Source of the DNA: Valencia hispanica
Taxonomy: Eukaryota > Chordata > Actinopteri > Cyprinodontiformes > Valenciidae
Direction: 5' to 3'
Length of the DNA: 64,000 nt
Assembly: GCA_963556495.2 (NCBI GenBank)
Contig: OY747705.1
Location: forward strand, 5,113,501 to 5,177,500
This document shows positions 49,865 to 59,834 of the stretch, one piece after another (position 1 is the stretch's first letter; each line of letters begins with the position of its first letter). The translations under genes and the position numbers were made by a program. The notes under the pieces were generated by a model, which worked only from the letters and a program-made list of their open reading frames with translations, was not told the origin of the DNA and did not search any database.

Positions 49865-51398
49865 TTATCATTGTTATAAATCCTGATGAACCCAGTCAGT
49901 TATGTAGATTACAGGCATGTCTGGAAGACATAAAAACACGGATGAATCTAAACTTTTTGCTTTTAAATTCTGACAAGACAGAAGTTTCCATCTTTGGACC
50001 AGAAGTTCTAAAAAGGAAACTGATTAGTCAATCATTTCATCTGGATGGCATCAAATTGGCCCCCAGTAATAACATAAAGAACCTCTGCGTTATTTTTGAC
50101 CGAGACTTGACATTTAAATCCCATATTAAACAGGTTTCTAGGATTTCTTTCTTTCACCTCCGGAATATTGCTAAAATTAGAAACATCCTGTCCAGGAGTG
50201 ATGCTGAGAAACTAGTCCATGCATTTGTTACCTCAAGGCTGGACTACTGTAATTCTTTACTATCAGGTAGTCCACAAAATGCCATTAAAAGCCTTCAGTT
50301 GATCCAAAATACGGCAGCAAGAGTTCTGATGAATATTAAAAAGAGAGATCACATTTCTCCTGTTTTAGCTTCCCTTCATTGGCTCCCTGTTAAATCCAGA
50401 ATAGAATCTAAGATCCTTCTTCTTACATATAAAGCCCTTAATAATCAAGCTCCATCATACATCAGAGATCTAATTGTTTCTTATGTTCCCAACAGAGCAC
50501 TTTGCTCTCAGACGGCAGGTTTACTTGTAGTTCCTAGGATTTCTAAAAGTAGAATGGGAGGCAGATCTTTTAGTTATCAGGCTCCTCTCCTGTGGAACCA
50601 GCTCCCAGCTTTAGTCCGTGAGGCAGACACTCTGTTTACTTTTAAGGCCAGGCTTAAAACTTTCCTTTTTGATAAAGCTTATAGTTAGAGTGGCTAAGGT
50701 CATCCTGAGCTATCTCTGTAGTTATGCTGCTATAGGCTTAGACTGCTGGAGGACAGACGTACCAATTTTCTTCACTCTGCTACTTCCTTTTCTCCTACGA
50801 CTCTCCAGTTGTATTACAGTACATTTTGTTATTTTGACTGTTAACTTTGTTTTCTCTCAGTGTTTTTCTCTCCATAGAAGATATACCTGGTCTGGTATCC
50901 TGCTTGGCTGCAATGCCCTGTTGGACGGGGGGCATCGACTGGGATGGTGCTCCCAGTGGCTGAACATCCACTGTGTCCTGTTATCAACTTTTTACTTTCT
51001 GTAACATAGAAAGTTCTCTTATACCAGATCTTCTGTTCCTTCTGTGTCTCTGCTCTGTCTTCTCAAACCCCCAGACAGTCGTGGCAGATGGCCGCTCCTA
51101 CTGAGCCTGGTTCTGTTGGAGGTTTCTTCCTGTTAAAGGGGAGTTTTTCCTCTCCACCATCGCTACATGCTTGCTCAGTATGAGGGATTGCTGGAGGATT
51201 GCTGTGGTTGGAAAGTCTGCATCAACGGGGCCCAACCTCACGCCAATGACTGACGCAATCTGCTGGGATTCCTTAAATAGGAAACTTTCTGATTGGAATG
51301 TTTGTATAAATGTATTGAAACGACTTCTTGTTAAGTGCCTTGAGATGACATCTGTTGTGAATTGGCACTAAATAAATAAACTGAATTGAAATTGAAAA
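49865..51398 (+). pseudogene. 5'-truncated LINE (L2/Rex1-like), C-terminal RT region and 3' UTR
   Basis: The coding remnant runs to the stop at 50688 with INPDEPSQLCRLQACLEDIK, NFLLLNSDKTEVSIFGPE, HAFVTSRLDYCNSLLSGSPQ, LQLIQNTAARVLMNIKKRDH, ISPVLASLHWLPVKSRIESK and FSYQAPLLWNQLPALVREAD. This is the region following the YADD catalytic motif, which is lost by truncation. The 3' UTR (50689-51390) and the tail ending in ATTGAA units (51381-51398) match the short copies at 150-665, 3007-3082 and 6069-6230, which identifies those as the same family. The ATG at 49648 that opens this frame belongs to piggyBac and CA-repeat sequence, not to the LINE. It lies inside the piggyBac element. Confidence 0.88.
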
Positions 51399-51506
51399 TT
51401 ATTCATTTTATGGTTAAATTGTTTGGTTAATTGGTATGGGTAAATAAAAGTTGGTTTTATGGAAAAAAAATTGACTTGTTGTCTTTATCCTACCATTTAT
51501 CTATGC

Positions 51507-51522
51507 GGGTCCGTTTTGACCC
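51507..51522. promoter_or_regulatory. piggyBac subterminal near-palindrome 3
   Basis: GGGTCCGTTTTGACCC, about 400 bp from the right tip. Confidence 0.5.
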
Positions 51523-51859
51523 GAAACACCAAAGATGTCACTATTGTTAATAATGTTAAATAATAAAAAAAAAAATAATAATAATAATTTTGGTAGGTGT
51601 ACTCTAATATTAGTCTATAACACATTTATAGTTTATTATTACTCATTCTATAAGAAAAAGAAATATATTTAGTGAATTTAAACAGTTTTTGCAATCAAAA
51701 ACGAGTGGTATATTTTAAAATACTGTGTCTGTGGAGCCAACTAAACAATTCACACACTGGTTCCATTTATATGAATACATACTAAGCCAGCAATTAGCTG
51801 AAAAACAACATTTGAAGAAAACTGGTGATTTTAAGCATTTTCAAGCATTTTTAAATCAT

Positions 51860-51875
51860 GGGTCCAAATGGACCC
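51860..51875. promoter_or_regulatory. piggyBac subterminal near-palindrome 4
   Basis: GGGTCCAAATGGACCC, 44 bp from the right tip, followed by GCTAACACCACAGG, the inverted counterpart of the left subterminal block. Confidence 0.55.
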
Positions 51876-52370
51876 GCTAACACCACAGGTGTAAACAGCT
51901 TTCTAACACAATACAAGGGTTAACTTATTAATCTTTTAGTCAGTTGCTAAAGCAGACTAACTGGTTAACACTTTCTGAATGTAAAGCTGACCGTTTCTTC
52001 TTATTATTCGACAACCGAGAGCATCGTCTTCATGGGACTATCCTACACAAGAGTTTCTTCAGTGGCTTCACAGTTTTGCAGACGACATGTGCAGCAGAGC
52101 AGAGAGTAACATAGACCGAAAATCCCTAAAGCCTAGTTCATGCTTGTCTGTCTGCGGAGAGAGACTTTCACATGGAACCATAGATGCAGTTTGGGTCTGT
52201 CATGCTGTTTACGTGACGAGCGAGTACTGAGTACTGAAAACGGCACAGGTTGAAATGTGGAATGAACAGGGCAATCTATCTATGCATGCATTAATTGCGT
52301 TAAAAAAATGAATTGCATTAATTCTACGAATTAATCGCCCTTGGTTAAGGCGTTAATTTTGACAGTCCTA

Positions 52371-52729
52371 GTTTTACCCTTTACTGTTATTTTGGTTCTT
52401 TTTTTTGAGTGAGTGAAATATTTACTGCTAGTCTGATGGTTTCTTCAGGTATTGATATCACAGCTTCAATCTTGAAAATAAAGAGAACATAGTCTAAAAG
52501 ATTTGAAATTTCTGTGAAACACATCAAAATGTCCTTTAGTTTCTTCCTCTCTGGTTTATTTTTAGCCTGGTTTCTATGTGGGAAATCCAGATATTACAGT
52601 GACCTGATCAATGGGTTCTTGAGGGCACCCACACAGGCTCTCATACTGCATAGTGTTGTAAAAAGTACTCTCCGCATGATTAGCAATTAAAACATACATC
52701 TCCACTGTTAATGCTGTTTCACACCTACA
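52371..52729. other. Short spacer, no recognised feature
   Basis: Non-coding DNA between two transposon nests. Confidence 0.4.
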
Positions 52730-53306
52730 GTGTTATAGTCAAGTCACCATCTTTCGAGTCCAAGTCACACTTGGCTCCTGAGTGTTTGATTCCAAGAGCA
52801 AGTCCAATTCAGCTAGGATTGGTCTAAGTCAAGCTGCTAGCTCAGAGTCCGAGTCCAAGTCCCAAAAAGAGTCTTCCAGTCCATGTCAAATCATCATCAC
52901 CTGAGAGCAAGTCAAAAATAAGAGAGCAGGGTATAGATGTGAAGGCTAGAATAATGGCAGCTATACATGTTTTACTTAATTTTTAAGAAAATGCACTCAA
53001 TGCCCTCAGGCTGTTACCATCCCAACACAGCAGCATGTGAAAAATAATAAAGCATGCTTTAAATACATTTGAAAATAATAAGTAATCAACATCTGACCCA
53101 TACACTCAAAGAATTTAGAAAGTTTTCAATTAAGTTTGTCCAGTAATCTGAGCTAATACAACAAGGTAACATTAGCATCGGCTACATGTTAATTCCAACG
53201 ATAACAATTCACATGCCGCAGTCCAACTTTAAGTCCTAACGTTGCAAGTCTGAGTCCAAGTTCAAGTCATCGGTGTACTGCTCGAGTCAAGTCACAGGTC
53301 CCTTAA

Positions 53307-54080
53307 AGGAGTCATGACCTGTAATTTTCACTTTTTCATGAGAAAAAATGTATGTTATGATTACCTAACGATTATTCACTGGCCAGGATGCCGATAGGGT
53401 TTGTTTGAAGCGTTTGTTTACCCTTGGGTTCGTCAACCAGCCCACGCACTCAAATACGCAATTTTAAATTTTTGGCCGACTTGATGTCAAGTCGGCCAAA
53501 TTAATTAGGGGATCGCAGACCTATGCTGCAGGAAGCGCGCCCTGCCCCTCTCCCCTTCATATGGCGCCGCCATTACTTAATTCCGATTTGAAGTACGAAC
53601 TCGAGCTCCGATTGGAAAAAGGGGCCATTCCAACAATCAGAGACTTGCCTGCAATTGAAACGGTAAGGCTGTGTTTTTATTGCTCTACAGTGTGTAACAA
53701 ACAGCAGCTAACTGCTAATGCAGCTATTGTATGCTAGCGGGGGTAGTAGCTTCAAGGAGAACATGGGTAATGGCTGCTACTTTGCAAACAACAAATGACC
53801 TAGAATGCAGTTACAATTGATTTTGCGCTAACTGAGCAAGACAGTCAGAGTTACCCCCTTCCTTCCTGCCACCAATCAATGCGTCCCTCCTTTGCATTAT
53901 TACAATAACCGTCCACAACAGCCAAAATATCGCATCAGATCTCGTGAGAAAATAATCCTTCTGAAAAAGGGTCAGAGGAGCTCTGTGTTCATTTTTTTTC
54001 TCACTTTTTTTCACTTTTCTTTAGAAGGGCCTGAAAGACTATAACATAGGTATCCAAGGTAATACTAGGTTATGACTCCT
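53307..54080. mobile_element. Non-autonomous piggyBac-like element, AGGAGTCATRACCT termini
   Basis: TTAA flanks at 53303-53306 and 54081-54084. The left terminus AGGAGTCATGACCT and the reverse complement of the right terminus AGGAGTCATAACCT agree at 13 of 14. The element is 774 bp with no transposase. A 30-bp hairpin-forming sequence lies at 53471-53500. The terminal sequences differ from those of the elements at 39347 and 47361, so it represents a separate family. Confidence 0.75.
53471..53500. repeat. Perfect inverted repeat with 2-base loop
   Basis: The arms TTTGGCCGACTTGA and TCAAGTCGGCCAAA are exact reverse complements separated by TG. It lies inside the TTAA element. Confidence 0.95.
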
Positions 54081-54132
54081 TTAAAAGTGACTCGAGTCAG
54101 GACTGGAGTCTGAGTCCAGGACTGGAGTACTC

Positions 54133-54451
54133 CATCCATGCATGCCTATAAGATGTATCCCCTGTGTCTGGTTACAATCACTTCGGACTTTGACTGAATG
54201 CCTAATGTTTCAGCACCTGTCTGTCACTTTAGCTGTGATACAACCACTCATTCCCTCGGGTGCTTTTCTAGGGCTGCCAGTTCCTTCTAAATTCAATCAT
54301 TTACATACCCAGCTCTAGTTTGAATACGTTTAAAAAAATGACTAGCCAAATCCTTTCAGGTGCTCAGGATGGAGTGGAATTGTTTTTTGTCAGTTGTAAT
54401 AAGGTAAACCCTAAACGCCACAAGCTGGCATGATTACTGTTGAACCTGTAC
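54133..54451. other. Intronic stretch with no recognised feature
   Basis: No coding or repeat signal recognised. Confidence 0.4.
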
Positions 54452-54700
54452 AATGAAGACTTCTGTCAAAGTGAACCTCTCTAACAACATGAAGTACAGT
54501 AAAAGATCTTCAAAAAGGAAGATGAAGTCTGGAAAGGGTTGCACAAACATTTTTAAGGCTTTGGAACTCAAGGGGACCTCAGTTAGACCTATTATCTACA
54601 AATGAAGAACACATGGACAACATAGGTGAACCAGGAGAGACCAGCCTCCTAAAATTACTCCAAGAGCACATTCACAAGCCATCCGGATAATATTTTTAGA
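54452..54700 (+). pseudogene. Tc1-like transposase N-terminal remnant
   Basis: Broken frames give MKSGKGCTNIFKALELKGTS, then VRPIIYK and PPKITPRA. These follow the helix-turn-helix and the proline/arginine linker of Tc1-type transposases (family pattern SGKGYKKISKAL, TVRSIIRKW, PRKLTPR). Stops and a frameshift are present and the catalytic domain is missing. Confidence 0.5.
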
Positions 54701-57700
54701 GGACAAGTATCTTTCCACACAGGGTTCGTTTTATTTGGATAGATTTTTCCCTTCAAGAATGAACCTATGAAATCATCATCTGATAACTTGCTTTATATTT
54801 ATATAGGTTAAAATTAGTTTGATGATCTGACACATTTACAGGTCTTGTTCTCTGAGAAACTGTGTAATACTTGTTCTTTTTGAAATACGATCGGTCACTC
54901 TGAGCTGCACATGCATGCTGCCTGCTTTAGGAAATACGAACAGGTCAGTAAAAGCCAGTCCCTTCTATGTCAAAGGGAAAATTACTATTCATGGTCACGC
55001 CTACCTTGGCTAGCAGCCGCCCATGGGAGGCTTTATTGATTTTGCAGCTGGAGCTAACCGTTAACAACTCCACATTATGGCGGAACACATTCTGGCTTAT
55101 TCATGGACATAACACATCAGCATTGCATTTGTGACCTAGGAAATAGGAGCTGAATCAGAATTTGTCTTTGGAAAACTACCAGCAGAGTAAGTTAAGACAG
55201 CATAAGAGTCACATTACTGTTAGCCAGTCAGAGGTGAGATGTTTGCATATCATAAATATGAATGAGTTAGACTCATAATCCTGTCGTTTCCCTCCACCCA
55301 CACCTCCAAGCGATTTCAGCCTCCTTAAACAGAAGCGAGAGAGCATGTTTTTCACTGAAAACAGCTCACAAGCCATTCACTCATACTGGAGACCACAGCA
55401 AATGTATATAAAGGACGAATGAATGAGACTGAAATATGTTAAAAGGCCTTTTTTTTACTGCATCGTATGTAGAAAAAGTAAAATCTAAATGAGCTGTTCT
55501 TACCATCACTGTGAATATATTACCTTTTTTGTGCAGTCTACTAATATTTGGTTGTTGATCATTTCTGAGGGCTTTTAGGGTAAAGAAACCTTAATCATGT
55601 TTTTTACCCCTCTCCTAATCAAATTGACACAATTAAAAGCTGAGGGGGGTCTTCCGCACTCCACTTATTATTACTAATTTAAATGGTATCCGAGGGGGGA
55701 AAAAATCTTTAAAAAATAGTCCACTAATGAAGCCTTAGCAGTGATGATTGTTTTCCTGCTCGGAGGAGAGTTGCTGAAACTAATTGTGTCTAAGCGATAA
55801 TGAATTGATTCTTGGTCACCTGAAAAGGCAGAGCTTTAATAAGAAGCGACAAGGACGAAGGGTCCAGATATAGCTGGTTCTTTAATGCAAGGCGGGCATA
55901 AAGTCAGAGGTAAACACCGCTTAGAACAAAACGGTGCTTTGAGCTTGTTTGATTTCAGTTTATTATGATGAAGACAGACACTTTAGAAAAAAATATCATC
56001 TGAATTACATTGCACCTCAAAAGAAATGCTATTGTTGAGGACCAGTTGTTAAAGGTCAGGTCTGTGCCCCCAGTGATGAGACTGTGTAAACCTCTGTTTC
56101 CCAGCATGTAATATCTGGCTCTCTTCTATATGTTTTTCCTCGGCAGTTGAGGTACAGTTAAGTGTGATTTCTCTTGCTCAGAGGATTTACTTTTAGATCT
56201 ATTACACCAATGCCTTCAGGCCAGAAAAAGCAACAAAAGTTTAAATCAGGAGACTCAGTGCCACATATACACACACACAAAACCTCCATAGAACGGTGTC
56301 TGTCAGTCGAATGGTCACTTAAATAGTTGAGCGTGAAGATTCATTCATTCAGTTCACAAACAAACTGAATCTTTTGAACAACTCTTCACTGTGAACAATG
56401 AGAAGTGAGTCTTTGTAGAGAGCGTTCATCTTTTTTATTCCTATTATCTAGGGGAGCGTCATGGAGGAGGCGGGTGTTCGAGCAGTGGGCACTACTACAA
56501 ATGCCTGCTTTGCAACTACGAGTTTCATTTCATGGCGAAACAAAACAAGCCACAGAGAGATGATGCAGCGGGAGTGGGGCAGTAACCCCTCCTCGCCAGC
56601 GAAAGGCAGCAATGCCCGGTCTGTCTGAAATGTATTAGAAGAAGAAGACTGAGCGGGAGAGGAGTGTAGGAGGACGGGACAGCAGCCAGTGAGCGAGTCA
56701 TGAGGTGGAGAGGAGTCACCGCAATCGGAGAAGAGTGAGAGTGAGTGGCCTGAGGTGCTGGTGAGAGAGAAGGAGTCACCAGTTAAACACCTTTAACATG
56801 TAACCCATCACTCATCTCAGTGTTAATGTTATGATTGAAACATTGTTCTTTCAAAATAATACAAAAAACATAAAAGAGCCAGACTTTTGAATGGCTCTTT
56901 GAGGTGAAGGGTTCCTGAATCAACTGCTCCCTTCAAAGACCCATAAGTCCCATTGCTAGATATGATGAAGCTTCTACTGTGCTTCATAAAAGGCAAAGGT
57001 TTCCCAAACAGCCGAGGCTTAAGACGACAAAGAGTATCAGGAGCATAGAGCTTTAGAGACATCGTTGAGAGGAAGACACCTGTTTAGTCTTCGGCACAGA
57101 GCCTGTCATGCTGTTTGTGAGTTGAGGCAATTCCCTCAAGGCCCAAAGAGCTCTTATCTACTGTTCGCTTTGAAGACGATGTCTCTTTTGTGTTTGTTTC
57201 TCAAAGAACATGAATATTGCTCTTCTCGATATGTTATTCAACTTAACGCCTTTTTGCCTCTACGCTGAATATACACCATCACCTTAGTTACCATTAGATT
57301 TTCAGTAGTTTCACATCAAAGGATTTTTAACTTAACTGACCAAAAATGTCACTCTTGTACATGGCACAGTTAAGTTCTATTCTGTTTCTTAATATAGTCC
57401 CAAATCAAAATACAAGCCATGTTCAGGCACTTCACAGAACAAGACAGGCCCAGATCATAACCAGTTCAGTTCGAATTCCTTTCATTCAGCCCGATTCATT
57501 CTGAAACAAAGATAATCCTGTCAGACAAAGATGCTTCACTTCAAACCATTCACAGACAGTTCAGTTCCATCAAAATGGTACTAATAATAATAGAATATCG
57601 TAAAATGCTTGGAAGAAAAAAGTTGTATTGAATATTTGGAAACATCTAGAAACAGCAGAATAATAGCCCATAACCCTGATTACTGATAACATCTATAGAA

Positions 57701-58132
57701 CTTTTAGATATGCTAAGAACCCAAAGTAAACTCAGTCTGAGAAGAAAAAGTTCTGGAATAGAATAGAATAGAAAAGAAATGTCCTTTATGGTCCTACACA
57801 CATAGATTAAAATATAAAACATAAAAAAACTGATTTAAGATTTTATAGTGTACAGTAAGGGCAAAATAACAAAACAAAAATGCTATGCTATTTGTTTTGT
57901 TTGGTTGTCTGTTAGCAGACATAACTCAAAAATGTGTTGGTGGATTTTGATGGCACTTTCAGGAGATGTCCACAGTGGGACCAGGAACAAGTTATTAGAT
58001 TCAGGGGAGTGATCCAGATGGCATACTCAATTTGTATGGATGCATTGGAAGATTTAATGACTTGGCACCGATGTACTTAACTGCTTTACTTTTAAGTTTG
58101 CAATATGTGCTTAGAGAAGTGAAGATGGCATT
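54701..58132. other. Intronic stretch, mostly unrecognised
   Basis: 56400-56800 is a GC-richer, purine-rich patch whose minus-strand frame (56525-56779) is low-complexity. 55600-55870 is rich in TAAT-type words. At 57370-57450 (TTCTATTCTGTTTCTTAATA, then GTTCAGGCACTTCACAGAAC) and 57755-57800 (GAATAGAATAGAATAG, then TGTCCTTTATGGTC) there are probable tails of other LINE families. No gene. Confidence 0.4.
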
Positions 58133-58751
58133 CAGTGCGTTTACATGTGCTTCTAAATCGAGCTATGGCAAATTTCGAGCTACGAGCTTAACCAGAAAGG
58201 TAGCCTTTATCCCAGTTTACATGTCAGTCAGAAAAATCGACTTATTGAATGAAATGTGTTCGACTCTGCGATGCTAGGTGGTACATGCGCCTTTTCACGT
58301 TGGATTTCTAATGTTGGTCTAGAGCGTGACACAGATAGTAAACAGATGTTGGAAGCAGTGAAGCAGACGGAGTAAAACCAGGGTATGGACAATGAGCGAA
58401 GAAATGGACGACAACAACGTTGCAGAACAATATATTTAATAAGTACTGTACTGTTTGATTGTTACACTCGTTACTGCCGCTCTGTTGTTGTCGTACGAAT
58501 GTTATTCCTGCTTCCGCGGTCTGGTCACTTCCTGAAGGGTTAGTGGCCAGGCTGCTAATAACTCGACTTAGCTGTGTTGGTGTTTACATGCAGATAAATT
58601 TATCTTTCTAACCATGATATCTAGGTGTGTTAGCTTGATTAGGAGTAGGCCAGTACGACTCCAGCAGGACTAAGCTGTGTACATGCATTTCAAAAGCCCG
58701 AATTTGGTCAAATAATTATTCGGTTTTCTCGTACTGCATGTAAACGCACTG
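58133..58751. mobile_element. Inverted-repeat DNA element, CAGTGCGTTTACATG termini
   Basis: The 15-bp terminus CAGTGCGTTTACATG at 58133-58147 is perfectly inverted at 58737-58751. The 619-bp interior includes GTTTACATGTCAG, GTTTACATGCAG and related internal repeats. No transposase frame and no clear target duplication, so the superfamily is left open. Confidence 0.75.
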
Positions 58752-59743
58752 ACTGTAGAGTCAGCCGATGACAGCAGATTTGTTTGTTACATGGAAATGC
58801 TACAAGTGCACCCAACCACTCAGCAAACTAAGCTCTGTGATTGCATCCCCTGATAGCTCAGACTTAACAGTGGTGGGTTAACCCATCTCAATTCTGTCCT
58901 TGCATAATTCACAGTAGGATGTAAATACATTCCACTATTACTGTACACTTGATCACAAAGTTTGTGTGTGTTGCAAATTTCATCATCTGAACCACTACGC
59001 TCACTAGGGTCCACTAAAACTCCAAAGATCTTTGATTGCAGCCCAGATTTTTGTGATCTCGCTGGCACAGACAGCTATGATACAACTACCATTCAAAGGG
59101 AGCTCGAGCACAGAGCAGACACAGGAAAGGAGAATCATGGGCAAAAGATGTTTGTTTTTAGGTGATAGACTGGGATGGGATCTGCTGGTTTCTCTACTGG
59201 GATACGTTATCTCTCAGGAAGCAATAGAACAAAAAACTACATTCAGAAATCAATTTAGTCTTTCTTATCAGTTCTGGTACTCATCATCACGTCTCAGTAG
59301 ACAATACGTAACCCACTAATTACTATGAACCTTATACTAGGTACAACTAACAAATGGCTCAGGTAATGTAGTATTATTTGTTGGCTAAGCAGTTCATGCT
59401 TATCAGTTTTTCAGCAGTAGACTGCTTAATATTGTTATTCCATAGATGTATTCTTGTTTATTGTATCCATCTTCTAACACATTGAAAAAAAAGGGGGGAG
59501 GGGGTTAATCTACTGGCGTCATTTTAAAAGATTTGTGGGCTGTAAACTTTTCGAACTTTTCAAGCTATCCGCCTCCGATGTGTCAACCTGTCTGGCACAG
59601 CTTTTAAGACAAATTAGTGCTTAAACACAAGATGATGCATTCCATCTAATGCAATCAATAAATATGGAGCAACGTCCGGAGGACAATCTGACAACTGACA
59701 AGCAGGGAGGACGAGGAATATTAAATGGCTTTGTGTCAAGCAA
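58752..59743. other. Intronic stretch with no recognised feature
   Basis: Overlapping frames at 58820-59319 show no domain. Confidence 0.4.

Positions 59744-59832
<89 letters not shown>
59744..59832. repeat. (TA)n microsatellite
   Basis: About 44 pure TA units. The YIYIYI frames on both strands are its translations. Confidence 0.98.

Positions 59833-59834
<2 letters not shown>

Larger units (their letters stand above)
47361..51919 (+). mobile_element. piggyBac transposon, full length with internal LINE insertion
   Basis: TTAA flanks at 47357-47360 and 51920-51923. The left terminus CCCTTCTGTTGTGTTAGGGT and the reverse complement of the right terminus CCCTTGTATTGTGTTAG form matching inverted repeats. 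Subterminal inverted copies of CTGTGGTGTTA next to GGGTCC lie at 47541-47558 and 51871-51890. Four 16-bp near-palindromes of the form GGGTC(N6)GACCC sit near the ends. The transposase reading is at 47964-49657. The total of 4559 bp exceeds the usual 2-3 kb because a LINE is inserted between the transposase and the right end. Confidence 0.9.
47136..52370. mobile_element. hAT-like element interrupted by a piggyBac element
   Basis: The left end is TAGGGCTGTCAAACGCTTAA. The right end read backwards is TAGGACTGTCAAAATTAACG followed by CCTTAA. Flanking 8-mers GTTTTTCG (47128-47135) and GTTTTACC (52371-52378) agree at 6 of 8. Without the 4.56-kb piggyBac insertion the element is about 670 bp and non-coding. 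This is the outermost and therefore oldest layer of the nest. Confidence 0.72.
52730..54132. mobile_element. GAGTCCAAGTC-rich element interrupted by a TTAA element
   Basis: It starts CAGTGTTATAGTCAAGTCAC and is full of GAGTCCAAGTC/CAAGTCCAAG-type words up to 53302. The same words resume after 54085 (GTGACTCGAGTCAGGACTGG) and end near 54132. The insertion at 53307-54080 splits it. Confidence 0.6.

Noticed and set aside
49648..50688. 346-codon frame as a single host gene
   Set aside because: The frame begins in piggyBac 3' sequence, reads through a CA tract and continues into a truncated LINE RT. Only the part from about 49865 is a real remnant.
56525..56779. 84-codon minus-strand Ser/Pro/Leu-rich protein
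   Set aside because: Low-complexity composition from a purine-rich plus strand, with no domain and no splice context.
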